Part shown: positions 20,922-42,000 of the stretch, piece after piece
Layout of the letters: each line of letters starts with the position of its first letter
Numbering within the stretch: position 1 is the stretch's first letter
Assembly: GCA_009869945.1 (NCBI GenBank)
Contig: WIXG01000142.1
Location: 115,210 to 179,209 of the forward strand
DNA length: 64,000 bases
Direction: 5' to 3'
Origin: Mesaphorura yosii
Lineage: Eukaryota; Arthropoda; Collembola; Poduromorpha; Tullbergiidae
Notes under the pieces: model-generated
The model's database searches: none
What the model saw: the letters and a program-made list of their open reading frames with translations, nothing else
What the model was told of the DNA's origin: nothing
Translations under genes and position numbers: made by a program

Positions 20922-23900
20922 CTGCCACCACAAAGAATAAATTCATTTCATTAACATTTGACGGAGAAAGTCGTTTAAACCATCATCATTTTTGCCTGCC
21001 GTAAATAATTTAACGCAGAAGCACTTTGAATAATACAGCCGTCGCGTCGCCGTCAATGCCTGCGCGAGGAGCGTACTTCACGAAACAAAAGTACAACAGA
21101 GACAGACGCATGACAAGACAAAGTGTGTGCGTAATCCATTATTTCCTATTGCGCAGTACACTCTCTCTGTGTTCGGCTAAAATATGATGTTTATGATGCC
21201 ATCATCATTTTTCATTCCTGAAATTCCATCAATATAATTTCTGCTCTGTGGTAGGATATTTTCTTGACACTTCTATTTAGAAATTTTGCTGCTGTGTATT
21301 TTACGTATAATAGTGCTGCCTCATTTTCATATTTACGCAATCTTCCCTTCTCTTCCTCCACCTGGCATTGTGTTCAGCGCTATTTCTGGGAAGAGAAAGA
21401 CCAAACAATTCACCCACATTACACTGCGCTCCCTGAGCGTCAACTCAATTATTAATCTTTGCTTTGCATTTCGCATTATGCTCTCCAAAGAAAAGAGCGC
21501 AAGACAGGCGCCCGCCACACCAGGCCAAGCCGTCAGAGTAGTCAGAGATGTGGTCTCATTCCATTATTCTTCAGAATCGTGCTAAGGACTCAGGACTTGT
21601 TTAGCTGCCTTGCTTGCTGCTTTCAAATTCCCATTCATTCAGGCTGTAAAAATGATCAAAACTTCAAAAACAGTTGAGCATGGCTCACTGACTTTGAAAA
21701 TAATTAATTTTAAAATCAAATCACCAGAATAGTGAATGGAGAAAGGTGAATAGCGAATTAGACGAAGGAGACGTGGTTGGCTTTTTAATCCTGGCAGGAC
21801 AATACACTTAAATTGAATGCGAATTTCTATCCTTGCCGATTTTAGGCCGGATCCTTTCAATTAAATCAGTCAAGTGATAGGCCCTCAAATTACTACTTCA
21901 AATTAGCATACACAAATTAAATACGGATAGCTTGAAGGTTCAAATTTCTGATAAAGACATATAAGGCAAGCAGCTCCAAATCGCGATCGTATCGAGAGTA
22001 TCGATTGGTGCTCGGATTGAAAACAAATTGAATTAGTCTTTCCGTTTCCTGTTGCACGGCATGACAACATTTATTCAAAGCCTCTCGCCGTCTAGTCGAG
22101 TGCTGACTTTACTAGACTTGACCCGTGCATTATTTTTTGGAGACACTGCTGTACAAGATCGATCAATTCCGGCAGAGTAAATCACTGAGCCCTTTCTCGT
22201 TGTCCCCGCTGCAAGTGCACATATTTATAATTCATTCTGGCATCAAATTGGGTAAGTGCACGCCGCATGGACTCGACTCGACTCGTACGACTTTATTTCT
22301 TGAGTTACGAGTTTGAAATGACTTTCTATGAGTCGACTTTTTTCGAGAATGTATTTTGATTATATAAAATCGGCTTTTATGGCTAAAAGATTTTCTCTGC
22401 ACCTTGTCGCCCGACTTGGCTTCGTTCTGGTCCTTGTTAGGCGTGAGTAGGAGCAAGGTGGGTGAGTAAGTAATGGCAAAGCAAGTGAACTCAGTCGACG
22501 GAATAATAATCTCACTTCGTGTGTCGTGGAGAAGTGTTATGATCGTAGTTTTTCTCTTTCTGGAGCTCAGCCACGGTGCATCACAGGCAGGACGACAGAA
22601 GGATTGAACAAAGTAAAATGTAAGAGAAAACTTTTTCTTCACTTGTTTCACACTTGAGTTTGCCGTCATTTCTCTGTCATTTTCCTCTACATCTTCTGGT
22701 TCGCTGGCGACTTTCCTTCGACACTTGCCAAACCAATGCCAGAGCAAAAGCACTCGCTGGCTTTTGGATAAAATGAACTTGGCACACGAATAGCGCGTTC
22801 AGCCGAAGTTCTTCCCTTATCACCTGCGCATGCATTTTAGTCCTGCTGAATATTTTGCTTTAAAGGTAATCACGCTCTTTTGTCATGCTTCGTCTCGACA
22901 ATGCAATATTGCGATTCATTTATTTACGGTGGCCTTGAAGATGTTGCCATTTGCTAACTAACAATACTCGCTTCTTGGATATTGCGCTATTTTTGTTCGA
23001 AAATAAAGTAATGGCAGGCCGACTCGAATGAAGACGAGCTGATCTGGCCGGCAAACACGAAGGAGGAACTCATTTTTCCAAAAAGTAAAGTTACTTTTTC
23101 ATTTCCAAGTTCTACCAAAGTTCTTGCCTTCCACTCAAACCAAACTTTTTTGTGTCAACATTTATCTACCAGATCCGTTTTTATTAGCTCGAAAGCCTTG
23201 TAAAGCATCTGAGCTCATTCTTTAATTCTCTTTTCCCTTGCTAATTCATGTTGAATACCGAAGATTGTCTCATTGACAAACTAAAAGCGGTTCAGAGCAT
23301 GCTAATTGGTTTTCTTCAAGAAGTTTTCAAGAGGTAGGCCTGAAATGATGATGGTTTCAATTCAGATTCCGAAGCTGCTAATATATCCTCTTTGATTGCT
23401 TTCTTCTTTCATTTTACGCAAATTCGAGAGTACTTGGAAGTTATTACTGAAAAGTGATTAAAATGGCTTTACGGTACAGGTCGAGGCAGGCAGGCAGGAT
23501 GAGTCAGAGTCATCAGGCACAGGTGGGCAGGTTCAGGAATTTGTTGATCGTGGGCCTCGTCGAGGTGGATCATGGATGAGGAATCGTTCGACGAAAGGCA
23601 GGAAATTGTCGCACGGAGTTGTTGAGTGCGTTAGCAGAGAGTCAGTCGGTTGGATTGCGACGAGGAATGGAGTGGATCACGTGAAGAATGAGACGGAGGC
23701 GAAAGAAAAGCAACGGTCGAATTGCAAATGGGTGGCAGTGCGAACAAACAGAAACGATACGAGGCTGATTGAATTTTGGGATTCCTTATAATTGGATTTA
23801 TTAATTTTGAATGCACAGGGATTTCTTTCCAGGGAGCTTTGAGGCTTGAATGGAATTCGTAGAGTGAATAAATGGGTTCAAATTTTCAATTTATTCGCGG

Positions 23901-24253
23901 ATTGGCGAGGGGTTCATAAAATGAACAAATGAGGACGAGTGCAAGGTCATTGAATGGAATTTAATTTAGACTTGAGATGCGAGCCAGTGGTGAAAGCAGA
24001 AAAGGAATTTTTAATTTTGCGTAGGATCTCGACTGGGAAGGCTTAATCATCAGGTAGAAATGGTGATCTTATGCTGGGAGACTGGAAAGCTTAGAAATGA
24101 GTTTATGACTGGAACTGGGCTGCAGATGGGAGGCAAGGAGTCATCTTTCGTCAGCAAGCAAGAGTGAGACTGAAGTGGGTACGGCATGGAATGGAATGCT
24201 GTAAAGAGGTGAGAGTTGGAAGACGAACAAGCAGGGATAATTTAAGGATAACA
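20922..24253 (-). other. Spacer between the two mub last exons
   Basis: Intron sequence for the distal mub isoform and downstream flank for the proximal one. No further exon is supported. The part 23470-24235 has strong strand asymmetry. A 173-codon minus frame at 22232-22753 has no recognisable similarity. Confidence 0.5.
23470..24235. other. G-over-C skewed island just past the proximal mub poly(A) signal
   Basis: The plus strand is clearly richer in G than C. The 60-base lines at 23641 and 24121 count 25 G to 8 C and 22 G to 9 C. The mub transcript would be C-rich here. It starts immediately beyond the AATAAA at 24254. No gene is visible in it. Confidence 0.55.
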
Positions 24254-24259
24254 TTTATT
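24254..24259 (-). terminator. Candidate proximal poly(A) signal of mub
   Basis: TTTATT on plus gives AATAAA on minus, about 370 bases after the proximal stop codon at 24630. It would define the short 3' UTR form; use is inferred. Confidence 0.45.
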
Positions 24260-24629
24260 ACAAGATTAAGGATGTAGTTCTCGAAACAAATTAACAAATG
24301 CTGTTACACCATACGAGAAATTAAGCCAAAAACCTGCTTCTTTTCCTTGCTTGAAATTTTTTTTGAAAAATGCTTCTACGATAAAATCTAACACTGAACC
24401 TACTTTATGTCTGTACTAACTTTAATATACACGAGTACACACATTTGTAGCTGTCCGAAAATTGACCCTAGTCACAAGTGAATGAAAGGGGCAATGAGCC
24501 ACCCTGCATAGTCTATACTACCAGTCCCTACGTAGACTTTAGATAAAAGTACACAAACCACTACATTGTCAGAAAGATACGAGTCGGACAAGGAGCGTTG
24601 GTGTTCAGGTTCCTTTGGATTGAGTGAAA

Positions 24630-31976
<7,347 letters not shown>

Positions 31977-34900
31977 CTGCAATACAAAGCAAGACATTAG
32001 TTAACTGGTACGACTATAAATTCTAGGAATTAGTTGAATCGAGCTCATTTCGAGCTGCGTTACATTGTTGTTGTAGATCCGCATGGTTAATGAACAGAAT
32101 GTTACATTAACCAGCGTCATTTCGTTCTACTTTTACAATTTGCATTACCAAAACAGGAAGCAGCACCACCAATGCCGCCATATAACATCGGGTTAATAAT
32201 CAGATATCGCCAATCGAAACGATAACCCATTTTGCGGCGCTTCTCTTCTGCACATTCAACAGCAAATCACGTCAAATCTCTCTCTGCTACAATTTGAACA
32301 CACAGAAGGCAGGACACTTCCAAATTCCCATTGACAATTAACGGTTACAGTGTTGGCACAACGAGTAGAATGGTAAACTTCTGTCTGGTGTCTTGGTTTT
32401 GGGTCACCCACACGATGCACCTCTTGCGATCAGCTGCCTGGCAGTATTGCATAAGTCTGCGTGCACCAACTCAACTGGGCGCCGTAAACTTTGAAGAAAA
32501 ACGGTTACGTTAAACGCGACACTTCAAAAGTTACTGTGACTGTTACAGTGTAATCGTATGTCCCCTTAACGGTTTAATTTAAGATAGAAATGCATTAATA
32601 ACCGTAGATTACATTGTCGACCACGTAATTTAGGAATTTTCCAAATTCCTGTGCCATGCCACAATGACATTTACACAACATCAACTTCAGGTTTCATCGT
32701 AATTAATACCACCGACCGTGTCCTCTTGACTTAATTAAATGGCAATCCTTTTGAGGCTGTAGTTTCTAAATTTAGCCACTTTCAAGTAGTATTGATTGAT
32801 TTCCTTGCCATAACAGTCGCAGTCACTCACAAGAGTAAGAGCAGAGACGACCAAGAGCAGAGCGAGTGGAAGATGGAAAGGTAGTGCACGTAATTGAAAA
32901 GATCAAGAAGAAAGCATCTTACTTTCTGCGTAGCGTACCTTTTCCCGATACTTCAAGCCAAGCATGAACTCAGCCAGTCAAGCCAAGTACAGCCAAAGTT
33001 TTACCATTTGCCTTATACATATTGCATGTTGCATTCGATTGAATTTTAGACGCGCACGTCGAAGAAGACGTTTTGAAGAAGTTCGCTGCTGTGGCTGTGA
33101 GCGAGAGGCAAGAGAAAGGTTGTCAATTCCTACAAATTGTGCCAAGCTCACAGAGCAGCAGCATAACAAAAAAGGAAATCCATCCAGACACTTTCTTTCT
33201 GCCTTCAACTCGTGAACCAAGCAGAGCGAGCTCTCCTTTTTTCTGCCGGCACCACACCAACCTAAGCCTCTTTCTCCGGACAGGTAATCTCTTCATCTTC
33301 CCGTGTCTTTTCGTTCTACTTCTTCTTCTGCTCTGCATCTCGGCACAAAATATGGATTTTTTAACTTTTATTGTGGTAGAGACATAAAAGCGGGTACAAA
33401 AATAAAAATATTTATGCGAGTGCTTCATTCACATCGGTAGCCTGTGCTAGTAGGAAGAATTATTCCTCGACCTGCGACTGCGAATGAGAACCGACTTTGA
33501 ATAACATTATTCGAGGAGTGCACACATAAACTACAACTTCTTTAATCTCTTTTTCTTTTCCTCTTTTCATATTTCTCTCATTTTAGCTGTCCCGCGTGCG
33601 ATGGCGATGCAGTTCCGTATGTCTGACTGTATATTATTCCAAGGAATCAAAACAGGCACACAAGACGAGCGTCGCGTTACGGAATTGTTTATTTACTCTG
33701 CCATGCAGAGCAGAATCGCAGAGCCGAGTCAAAGCACAGAAGACGGAACTCGTGTTGAATACGAGAACACTAGTACGAGTTGAGAAATGCAAGACAGGAA
33801 CGAGGGACGAGTCTGAAGTTATAATTTTAAAAATTCAAATTTCTCGAGCGCAGAATATTTACACTGACATTCCATTACACCCTGCAAGATGAACTGCGTC
33901 ATTTCGCCTTTCGCGTGCGAGTACGAGCAAAAGCTACTAAAGTTCAGACCGGTCGGGTTTACTTTATGGGCAAAATATATTTTAACAGGATTTTTATGCG
34001 ACCTGGAAAGAGAGACGAGCACGAAGCTATAAAGCTGCGAAGACTTGCTTTCTAAGCCAGAGTAAAAGTAGCTTTAGATCTGCTTTGATATTAAAAATGA
34101 AGGGGAAATATTTAAAATATTTCTGATTCGAAAATCAAGCTGCTTTCTTGAAATTTCTTCGAAGAGCTAACTTTAATTGAATTTCGAGCAGGAGAAAGGG
34201 CACGAAGACTCAAATAAATTGAGTGAGTCGACTCATGTCAGCAACTCAAATTTTAAACGAAGCACGGGAAGCCCCATGAGCCAGCAGGATTCCGTCATTG
34301 TTGACAATTCGTAACTTTAAATCCTTTCTGCGTTACTGCAAGCGCTCTGGAACCTTTTTCGCCTCGCCTACGCTACACTTTGAGAAATCTGCCTCAGCTG
34401 CAGGCGTGCTTTTGGTGTTTCAATCAATTGGACTTTTACGTCTGTACTAAATTCATTGTTTGTTTAAGCTCATTTTTATTTGTTCATGCGTCTCTGCTGC
34501 TCTGCTTTTGCATATATCAAAGCCGGGGCATGCATTCTGAAGGAACGATGATCCAGATCAGGGAATATTGAAAATTGAGTTCGAATCCGATATGCATCTG
34601 TGTCTGGGCGAGCTGAACGCTGACTCGTGAATGCGAATGCACTGGGAACGAGTTACTCACACAAGAGAGAATTTGAATAATAATCAGCCTCCGTGGGAGT
34701 GGGATACTGAAATGGGAATTGATAACGTTCAGGCCACGTGCAACGAAGTACCGGGCTAAGGAAACACCTTGCCAGCGTGTATCTCGGCCAGCGGTCGAGA
34801 TCATGGCACATGTTAAATTAAAGTGCGGGTCTTAATAAGACAGGAAAAAGACATTCAACAACATAAAGTTGAAAAGGCCCCAAAAGACTAAGACGGCCAC

Positions 34901-37900
34901 TGTCGCGGTGGTGGTGGTGATAATAATAACCGAATTCAACGACTGGCTTGCGGGCTGCAAGTGAAGGAAAGGCAACAACCGTCCAGAAAAGAGAGGCAAG
35001 AGGAGGAAAGGACAAGAATGAGAGAGAAAAGACCGGATCTTGAAAGATTTGTAAAGACCTCGAGGACCGACTTTCCTTCCTTTTTGTGTCCGACAACTTG
35101 AATCTTGACCAACTCTCACAAATCTCGCTTCTCGCAGTCTCCCTCCAACGCATTATTGTGAATTGTGATCCGGTTCCATTCTGCCCGGCTCTATTTTTGC
35201 TTCTTCATTCTTTCTTCCGCTTGCACAGTTAATCAATTTATACGGGTAGGGAGCGCACGACGTTGCATGTCAGCCGTGCAATTGGGACAGCCCACACAAG
35301 ACAAGACGGAGCATGACTTTGTCTAACTGGGTTAGAAAGTCAAGTAGACAGTAGACAATGTAGCGAGAGAGACGTGAAGTTGAGAAAATTAGGAATCCGC
35401 AACATTAAATGTTCTTTTTATATTTCCTTCACGCCTCGGTCCATGATAACGTGGCTAAGCACTCGTGCCGTGCCGTGCCGAGTGTGGCCGTCATCGCATC
35501 ATGTAGCATTACCCACATAATAGACTGTGGAACGGCTGAACGAGCACTTGAGCAGTTCAGTCACGTCCCCAGAATCGCATTATTCGATGCGAAGCAGATA
35601 GAGAGAAGGAGCGAGCATCTTGGAGCGGTAAACTGCTGTTGCGGAGTATTGGACAAATTTATTTATGTTTAAGAATAGGAGATCAAGAGCCAGGCATAAA
35701 AATCAACATGTTTTGTGCGAGGCGAGAGGACGTCGAGTTCCATATAATAAAGATTATAAGATAATGGCAACTTTTTGTTCTGAAAAGACAAAACCGCTCG
35801 GCTCCGCTCCACGTTGGCTGCTCCTTTCCGAATTCCGAGCACAAAAGAAATCAAGAATCACGCGTGGCAATCTCCTTGCTATAGTCTCCTATTCCTATAG
35901 TCTCCGTGCTCGTGAATACGTGCCGAGACAAATGTAACAGAAAAAACGACCAAAATTGCGACACAATACAACTGTCAAGATGCCAAAATTAAAAGAAAAA
36001 GATCACTGCCTATTATAACTTTGTCGTATAAATGTAGAATTCACATGCGAACAGCGCGTTTGCGTTTCGCTTTATTTCAGTTCGCAAGTCTGTTCGCAGT
36101 TCAAACACGCGTTCGCGTTGGGGTTTTCCACGTTTTATCTTACGCGACGCTGCTGCGATGAGTTCCGTCCAATATAATTTACAGAGAGACGGCTTAGCTT
36201 AGCAAGACTTGGAAGAAATTCGCTTCTGATCTCTCGACTTTTCGTAAATTAAGCGAACTTAATGGAATACAACACACATGCACCATTATTATGCATGAAC
36301 AGAATTTATTGCCTCCGATCTCATGAATGTCTGCGCGGCTAGGCGTATAGCCATGGAAAGTTGGTCGAGAGTCTAGAATCGAGAGTCGCGACGTACCATA
36401 TAGAAGTCACCTTTGAAGACCGTTTTCGAAATGCGCTGTGACATTATAATAAAAATAACCTCTCGCAAACTGCCTCGCTCTATTCGCTTATATTTTGCTC
36501 GGAAACAACATTCCGAATTGTCTTGCCGCATTTCGTATATTTCGTAATTTCTGTTGTAGTCGGTAATAAATACTTTCGTTGCTGCGAAGTTCCGACCACG
36601 TGCAAAGTGCCAACAACTGCCCATAATCCCAGAAATGCGAAACGCGAAATACCGGGTTCAAGCCGCCTGGCCGCTTTGGCTTTCCAGCGGTTCCAATCAG
36701 CAGGGAAGTAACACAAAGTTATTGCCATTAGCGCGAATTAGGGTTGATGTGGTTAGCTCAGCTGCACGGTACTGGCAGGATGCTCAAATATTTGCTTTCA
36801 GTCCGAGAAGCATAAACCCGACCATGATACGGAACGCGGCATGGGCCGGAATGAGGATAAGGATAGGATAATGAAGTAATCAATAAACCAACAGCCAAAC
36901 CGAGCCTTCAAACAAACCAAGTCGCTCTTCAATCCAGATCCTGACTCCTTTCAACTTCATATGCATCAAGTGTCTGAGCGTCGGGTCAAAGAATCAAAAC
37001 AAGTCAATTAATTGCCTTGCAAAAATCGTGGGAATTTGGATATCATCCCGCAAAGACAAAGTGGTGGATCAATGGAAAAGTCCAGTGAAAAGTGCAATCG
37101 CAGGTCTAGCCTGCCCGTAAATTATGTGCAGTCGCAAGAGTCTGAGTCTGAGAAGGATACTTATCTTAATAAAACTCAATACACTAAATGAGGTACTATT
37201 TTATCACAATTGCGTATCTGCAACCACAGGCAGGCAGGCAAGCAAGACGAGCTGAGCTCCATTTTTCTTGCGAGTCGGGACGCTGGCTCAGCAGCAAATC
37301 GGGCAGGCAGGCAAGGCTCTTTAAAATAATCGTTTAAATTGAATCAGGCCAAAATTACGATGTGATACCGTGCACGATGCATTGTGTTTCGCGTGCAGAA
37401 TAAAGGCGTATATACAGACAACAAGTCCATGCATTAAATATAGGCTTAGCCTCTCGGCCGGAATGTTCGTCTCAATTCATCACAATCTCGCAACAAATCT
37501 CTTCCTTCACTCTTCCACTGCTTATTTTAAAGTGGAAATTCTTGGAGAAGGAATTTTTCGAGAATAGAAAGAACGGACAGGGCAGGAATTGATTCAGGGC
37601 CGGGAACAAAACAATATTAAGAAGATTTCATTTTGCAGTCGCTCGCGGAATAAAAGTGTACAGCCCAAAAGCAACAGACAACAGAAACAACCGGGTAGCA
37701 AGAAGACGAACAAGAAAGGCTTTGTATTTTGCAGCCTGTAGCCAAGACTCATTTCTCAGGAGCTGCAGTGCGCAGAGTGAAGAAGCACCCAGAGGAATTC
37801 GACGATACACTGTCCATGTCCACGCCACGGCTCAGGCAAATGGAGAAAAATGCTAGAGTCAAGGAGTTTATCCATTCTGGGTGAGACAGAGGCATTACTT

Positions 37901-38175
37901 AAGAGCTCGAGCGACTTATTTCGCATCTAATATTCTTAAAACACTCAAGAATAGCGAATAAGGACATTATGCGCACAGCAAAAGGCAAAGCACGCCGACT
38001 GAGAACAAGAACAACAGGACGACTAAATTTATAAGCACAACTTTTTTCATCTCTCATCTCTTCACCAAACAATGCACCAGCCCAAAGCCAAGCTTGGTGC
38101 CTGGGCCAGTTTAAATTGATATAGTTGAGATCGTGAACATTACCCAAGCGACTCGTGCTCACTTTTTTCTTTCTT

Positions 38176-38196
38176 CCGCCACCACCGCCGCCGCCG
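38176..38196. repeat. CCN/CCG triplet run
   Basis: CCGCCACCACCGCCGCCGCC-type triplets read directly; no coding frame attached. Confidence 0.7.
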
Positions 38197-38994
38197 ACTT
38201 GATTTGGCTCAATAAGTTTGTATCTCCTTTCTCTCCCGTGCAGAAAAGCAGAACAGGAGAACTTTCCCTTTGCCTTTGCACGGATCCTCTTCAGTTTCAT
38301 TTCTTCAGACCTGATTCACTCTTCGTGAGAAGATCCTAGCATCCAAGCCGATGCTCGTATTAACGTGAGAATAAATTGCTGCTGGTCTGAGCAAATGAGT
38401 TCTTACGAGAGCTTTCACACTACGCTAAAAGATACTGCGTTCTTGGACTGCGTCTATTACAATGCTCTTGGCTGGCTCAAGTTGCCATTGCCTGTGAAAG
38501 TTACAAAGAGCTGAGCTCTTCTCAGTTTCCAGTTTCCATATTGAGACTCCGGCCAGGTGAGCATCGCCAAACTTTCTGCAGCATAAATTCTCTGACCGAG
38601 GAGGCTGCGCTTGCGTTTCTGCACACCGACGACCGCAATAAATCAATGCAATGTGACGGAGAAAAGGCTATTAAAAGCAGATGGAGAGATCTCCCGGCTT
38701 GGACTTCGTGTCTCATGCCGGTAGTTTGGTTGGCCACAATTTTGATAGGGCTAAGATAATGTAGTGTAATTTGCATTCTCTCATATGAAATATTCGCAAC
38801 TGCAACGCAGCGTTGGCTTCGACATTACGACTTTAGTGGTTCATCGATCCAATAATGCTGCTGGACTCCCACCAGCACAGGACAGGAGAGATTTCGCTCG
38901 CCTGAAGCCTGAATTGATTTAATGCACTCGCATTTCACACATGATACAATTTGACGCTAATTTGATGGCACTGGCCAATTACGGATGAATGACA

Positions 38995-39015
38995 CGAGAA
39001 ACGAGAAACGAGAAA
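38995..39015. repeat. CGAGAAA heptamer, three copies
   Basis: Three consecutive CGAGAAA units read directly; no gene association visible. Confidence 0.75.
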
Positions 39016-42000
39016 CATGAACTCGAATTCCGAATTGTTACTCGTGCATCGTGCTTGTGCTGTGCAAAAGAGTTTTATCGGATCACAAAGCGCCGTATCA
39101 ATAACACCGCTTTTGCTTTCGCTGCTCGCCTTTTGTCCTATCGACTCCAGCATAATAGCGAAGCGATAGCCGGAATCCCTTTCAAGTCAACGGGCGCGTG
39201 CGTGCAGCTCATATTTGCATAGTATTTGTGTTCGAAAAAGAATCCGCAATACAAAATACAATGGCAGCTTTCACACAAACTTTCTCTGTGCCATAAGTCC
39301 TACTTGCTTTGTGATCTCTCATTTCTCCAAATAGTCTATTGTCAAAACGCTTGTTTATTTAGATGAACATGAACCCCAGAGTGAAATGAGTTTCAATTCC
39401 AATTCCGGGCACAGCAGAGATTAAAAATCCGCCGTATGCTCGTGGCCTGTTGGATAGCAAGGCATGCGAGGAGAAGACTTCATCAGGACGAACGTAAAGG
39501 AAGACAGGCTTGGCATTGGATAATCGCAATTGCGATCGCTAGCATTAACGTTATGTGAATGTGAGTTGGCACAAATTCAATACTGTAATTGTATTGTATT
39601 CCAATATACGAAGACCAGAGACCAGGGCATGAATCGAAATCGCTTGTCTAAACATCTCCTGGCATTGTTCCCCGCGTCGACCGCACATTGTTATCGATTT
39701 CGGGTTCAGCCTAGCCTGTATTTATTCTCCATTCTGTCAAAATTCATAATGAACACGTTAGGCTCGTGCCTTGTTGGCTTGTTGGCACTCTCTGCCATTT
39801 ATCATGCATTAAGGCATTAGCAATTTAGCACGGCCTGTCAACGTCTGATTCGAATTTTGATTTTGTGTCAATAGACTGACGAAGACGTAAACATTCATCG
39901 AATTAATCAAATGAGCTGCGGGATGAGTAGTGCAAACAATCCTTGGTGCTTGGGTGCGAATCTGGTGCTTAATAATTCGGTTAGCATATTTTTTGGTCTG
40001 ATTTGGAAGGAGAGAAAAGCTAAAATCCAAACACGACTACGAATATGACTTGTCAGGAGATAATATTCTAATAAGCTAGAGTCTTTGCTCGAAGACTGAA
40101 AAGGCCTGGAAAGCGAAAACGCATTTGCATTTGCCTCACCTAACGCGGTTTAGTTTAGCATCGGGTATGCATCGAGTGAAGTGTTGAAAGATGGTTTGTA
40201 CTTGATGTTTGTACAACACACGCGGGAGGGAGCCGAGCTAAATGGCAGCAATATTAAAAACCATCAAGCATCAGCATCGAACACCGAGTCCTCAAGTGAC
40301 AACTCAGACACGACTTGTCATTTCTCTGTGCAGTGCAGTCATTTAATTTTCGATTGCCTTGTTCATTTCCACTTCTACATTTCTCTTTCGAGTGTCATTA
40401 AAAGTTCTGTGTGATTTTGCGTTTGCGTTCTGTTTTACCGGCCCGCACGATGAATTTATCATGACAAGTCAAGCCTCGTCGTATTCGTAAGCCAGTCGCG
40501 AATAAATTCTCAAAGTGTATGCTAACCTTCCCGCAAACACAAATCTTGCACAAATCCCCGCTTTTCTTCATTTTCTCCCATTTAAATGGTCACACGCGCA
40601 CGCATACAGTGGAAAATATAAATTATGGCAATGCAAATCTCAAATCCACGTCGAGTCGAGCCGTGAGTGTGGAGCATGATTTAAGATTTATCGTTCTAAT
40701 AATAAAACGTATGGAGTTCCATTCCACACACATTAGCCTTTCTCATTACTAGTCGCAAGCAAAGCAAAGTAAAGAGATAGAACAGAGGAGACAGAAGAGA
40801 AGGAATCTGCTGAGGCTCAACCGCTCGCTCACTCGAGCATTTATGCGCACTAAACTCTTTTCTCGTTTGGCCTCCGCTCCGCCAGCAACTCATTTTCATC
40901 ACCGCCATGCATGTCATCAATTTCACAGACCGTGGCACTACCAAAACAAGAGTATTAACTTCCTTCTCCTTTCACCGTCGTCTCGCTCTAAGCCCTTTGA
41001 GATTTTGAGTCAAGTCAACCACAACTTACACAAAAATGAATAAAGTGTGGCGAAATCGTATCATAGCAATGGCAGAGGAAGCCAGGCGCAAGGTGGAGGA
41101 AAGCAAGCTCCGTGCACACGAGACGAGACTCAGCAGGTCTCTAGTGATGACGATATTATGCTGATGAATCCAGTCGCACGTGAAATCGAGTGCTCATGAA
41201 TCCTGTAAACGACTCGATGATGGCGTTTACTTTCTCCTTACTCCTGGCGCTCTTAAACTGTCAATGCGAAAGAAAATCAGCGCCTGGCGCCTTGCCTTGT
41301 GCCGTGCCGCCTGCACAAACCAAGCGACTATGTCCACACAGCTGAAATGATGCCACACGGTGAACGCTTATTTACGAAATTGTTCAATCTATGCTACAGA
41401 AGAGAGACAAAACGAGATAACAGATAACTAGATCAGAAATACGACGGCGAGAGCGACAACGACAGAATTGTGACAGGACAGAACAACAAACTGAAGAGTA
41501 CTTGGATTCTAAGAACTCTCCCACCATGTCTATCGTCTATTGGTCTATTCTATTGTCTATGCAACGTTTCTGGATATTATACACAAACCAAGACAATAAT
41601 TCAGTCGACTGAACTCGAGCCAAGCCATTCTTCTGTGCATCAATGCTTCCAGTCGACTGATAATTAGATTTCCAGAATTTGCACCTTCAACTGCTGGACG
41701 AACTGCTGTGCTCCGTCTCATTTTCTATCTCAGTCAGCTCCTTCCAAATTCAGTCTTAAAAGCAACTAGGAAGAAGTTTCCTAGCAGAGGCTGAGTCTAG
41801 TCTGTATTGATCGCCTTTGCATTTCTTGAGAAACTTTTATTTTGAATTGTGCAGCATTATTCCATCATCCCATTTATTTCGCTATGCTTTCCTTCAAACA
41901 TCGGCAAGAGAAACAAGACATGAACCACGCGAAGCCCTTCTACATTGTCTTTTACCCACCAAGACATGAAGCAGAAACATGCCGTTTCGGTTCTCAATTC

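Noticed and set aside
22232-22753. 173-codon minus-strand open frame between the mub last exons
   Set aside because: Composition and lack of similarity suggest chance; it does not join in phase to mub in any way I can support.
36650-36690. GGTTCAAGCC as a tRNA B box
   Set aside because: No matching A box or cloverleaf arms at the required distance.
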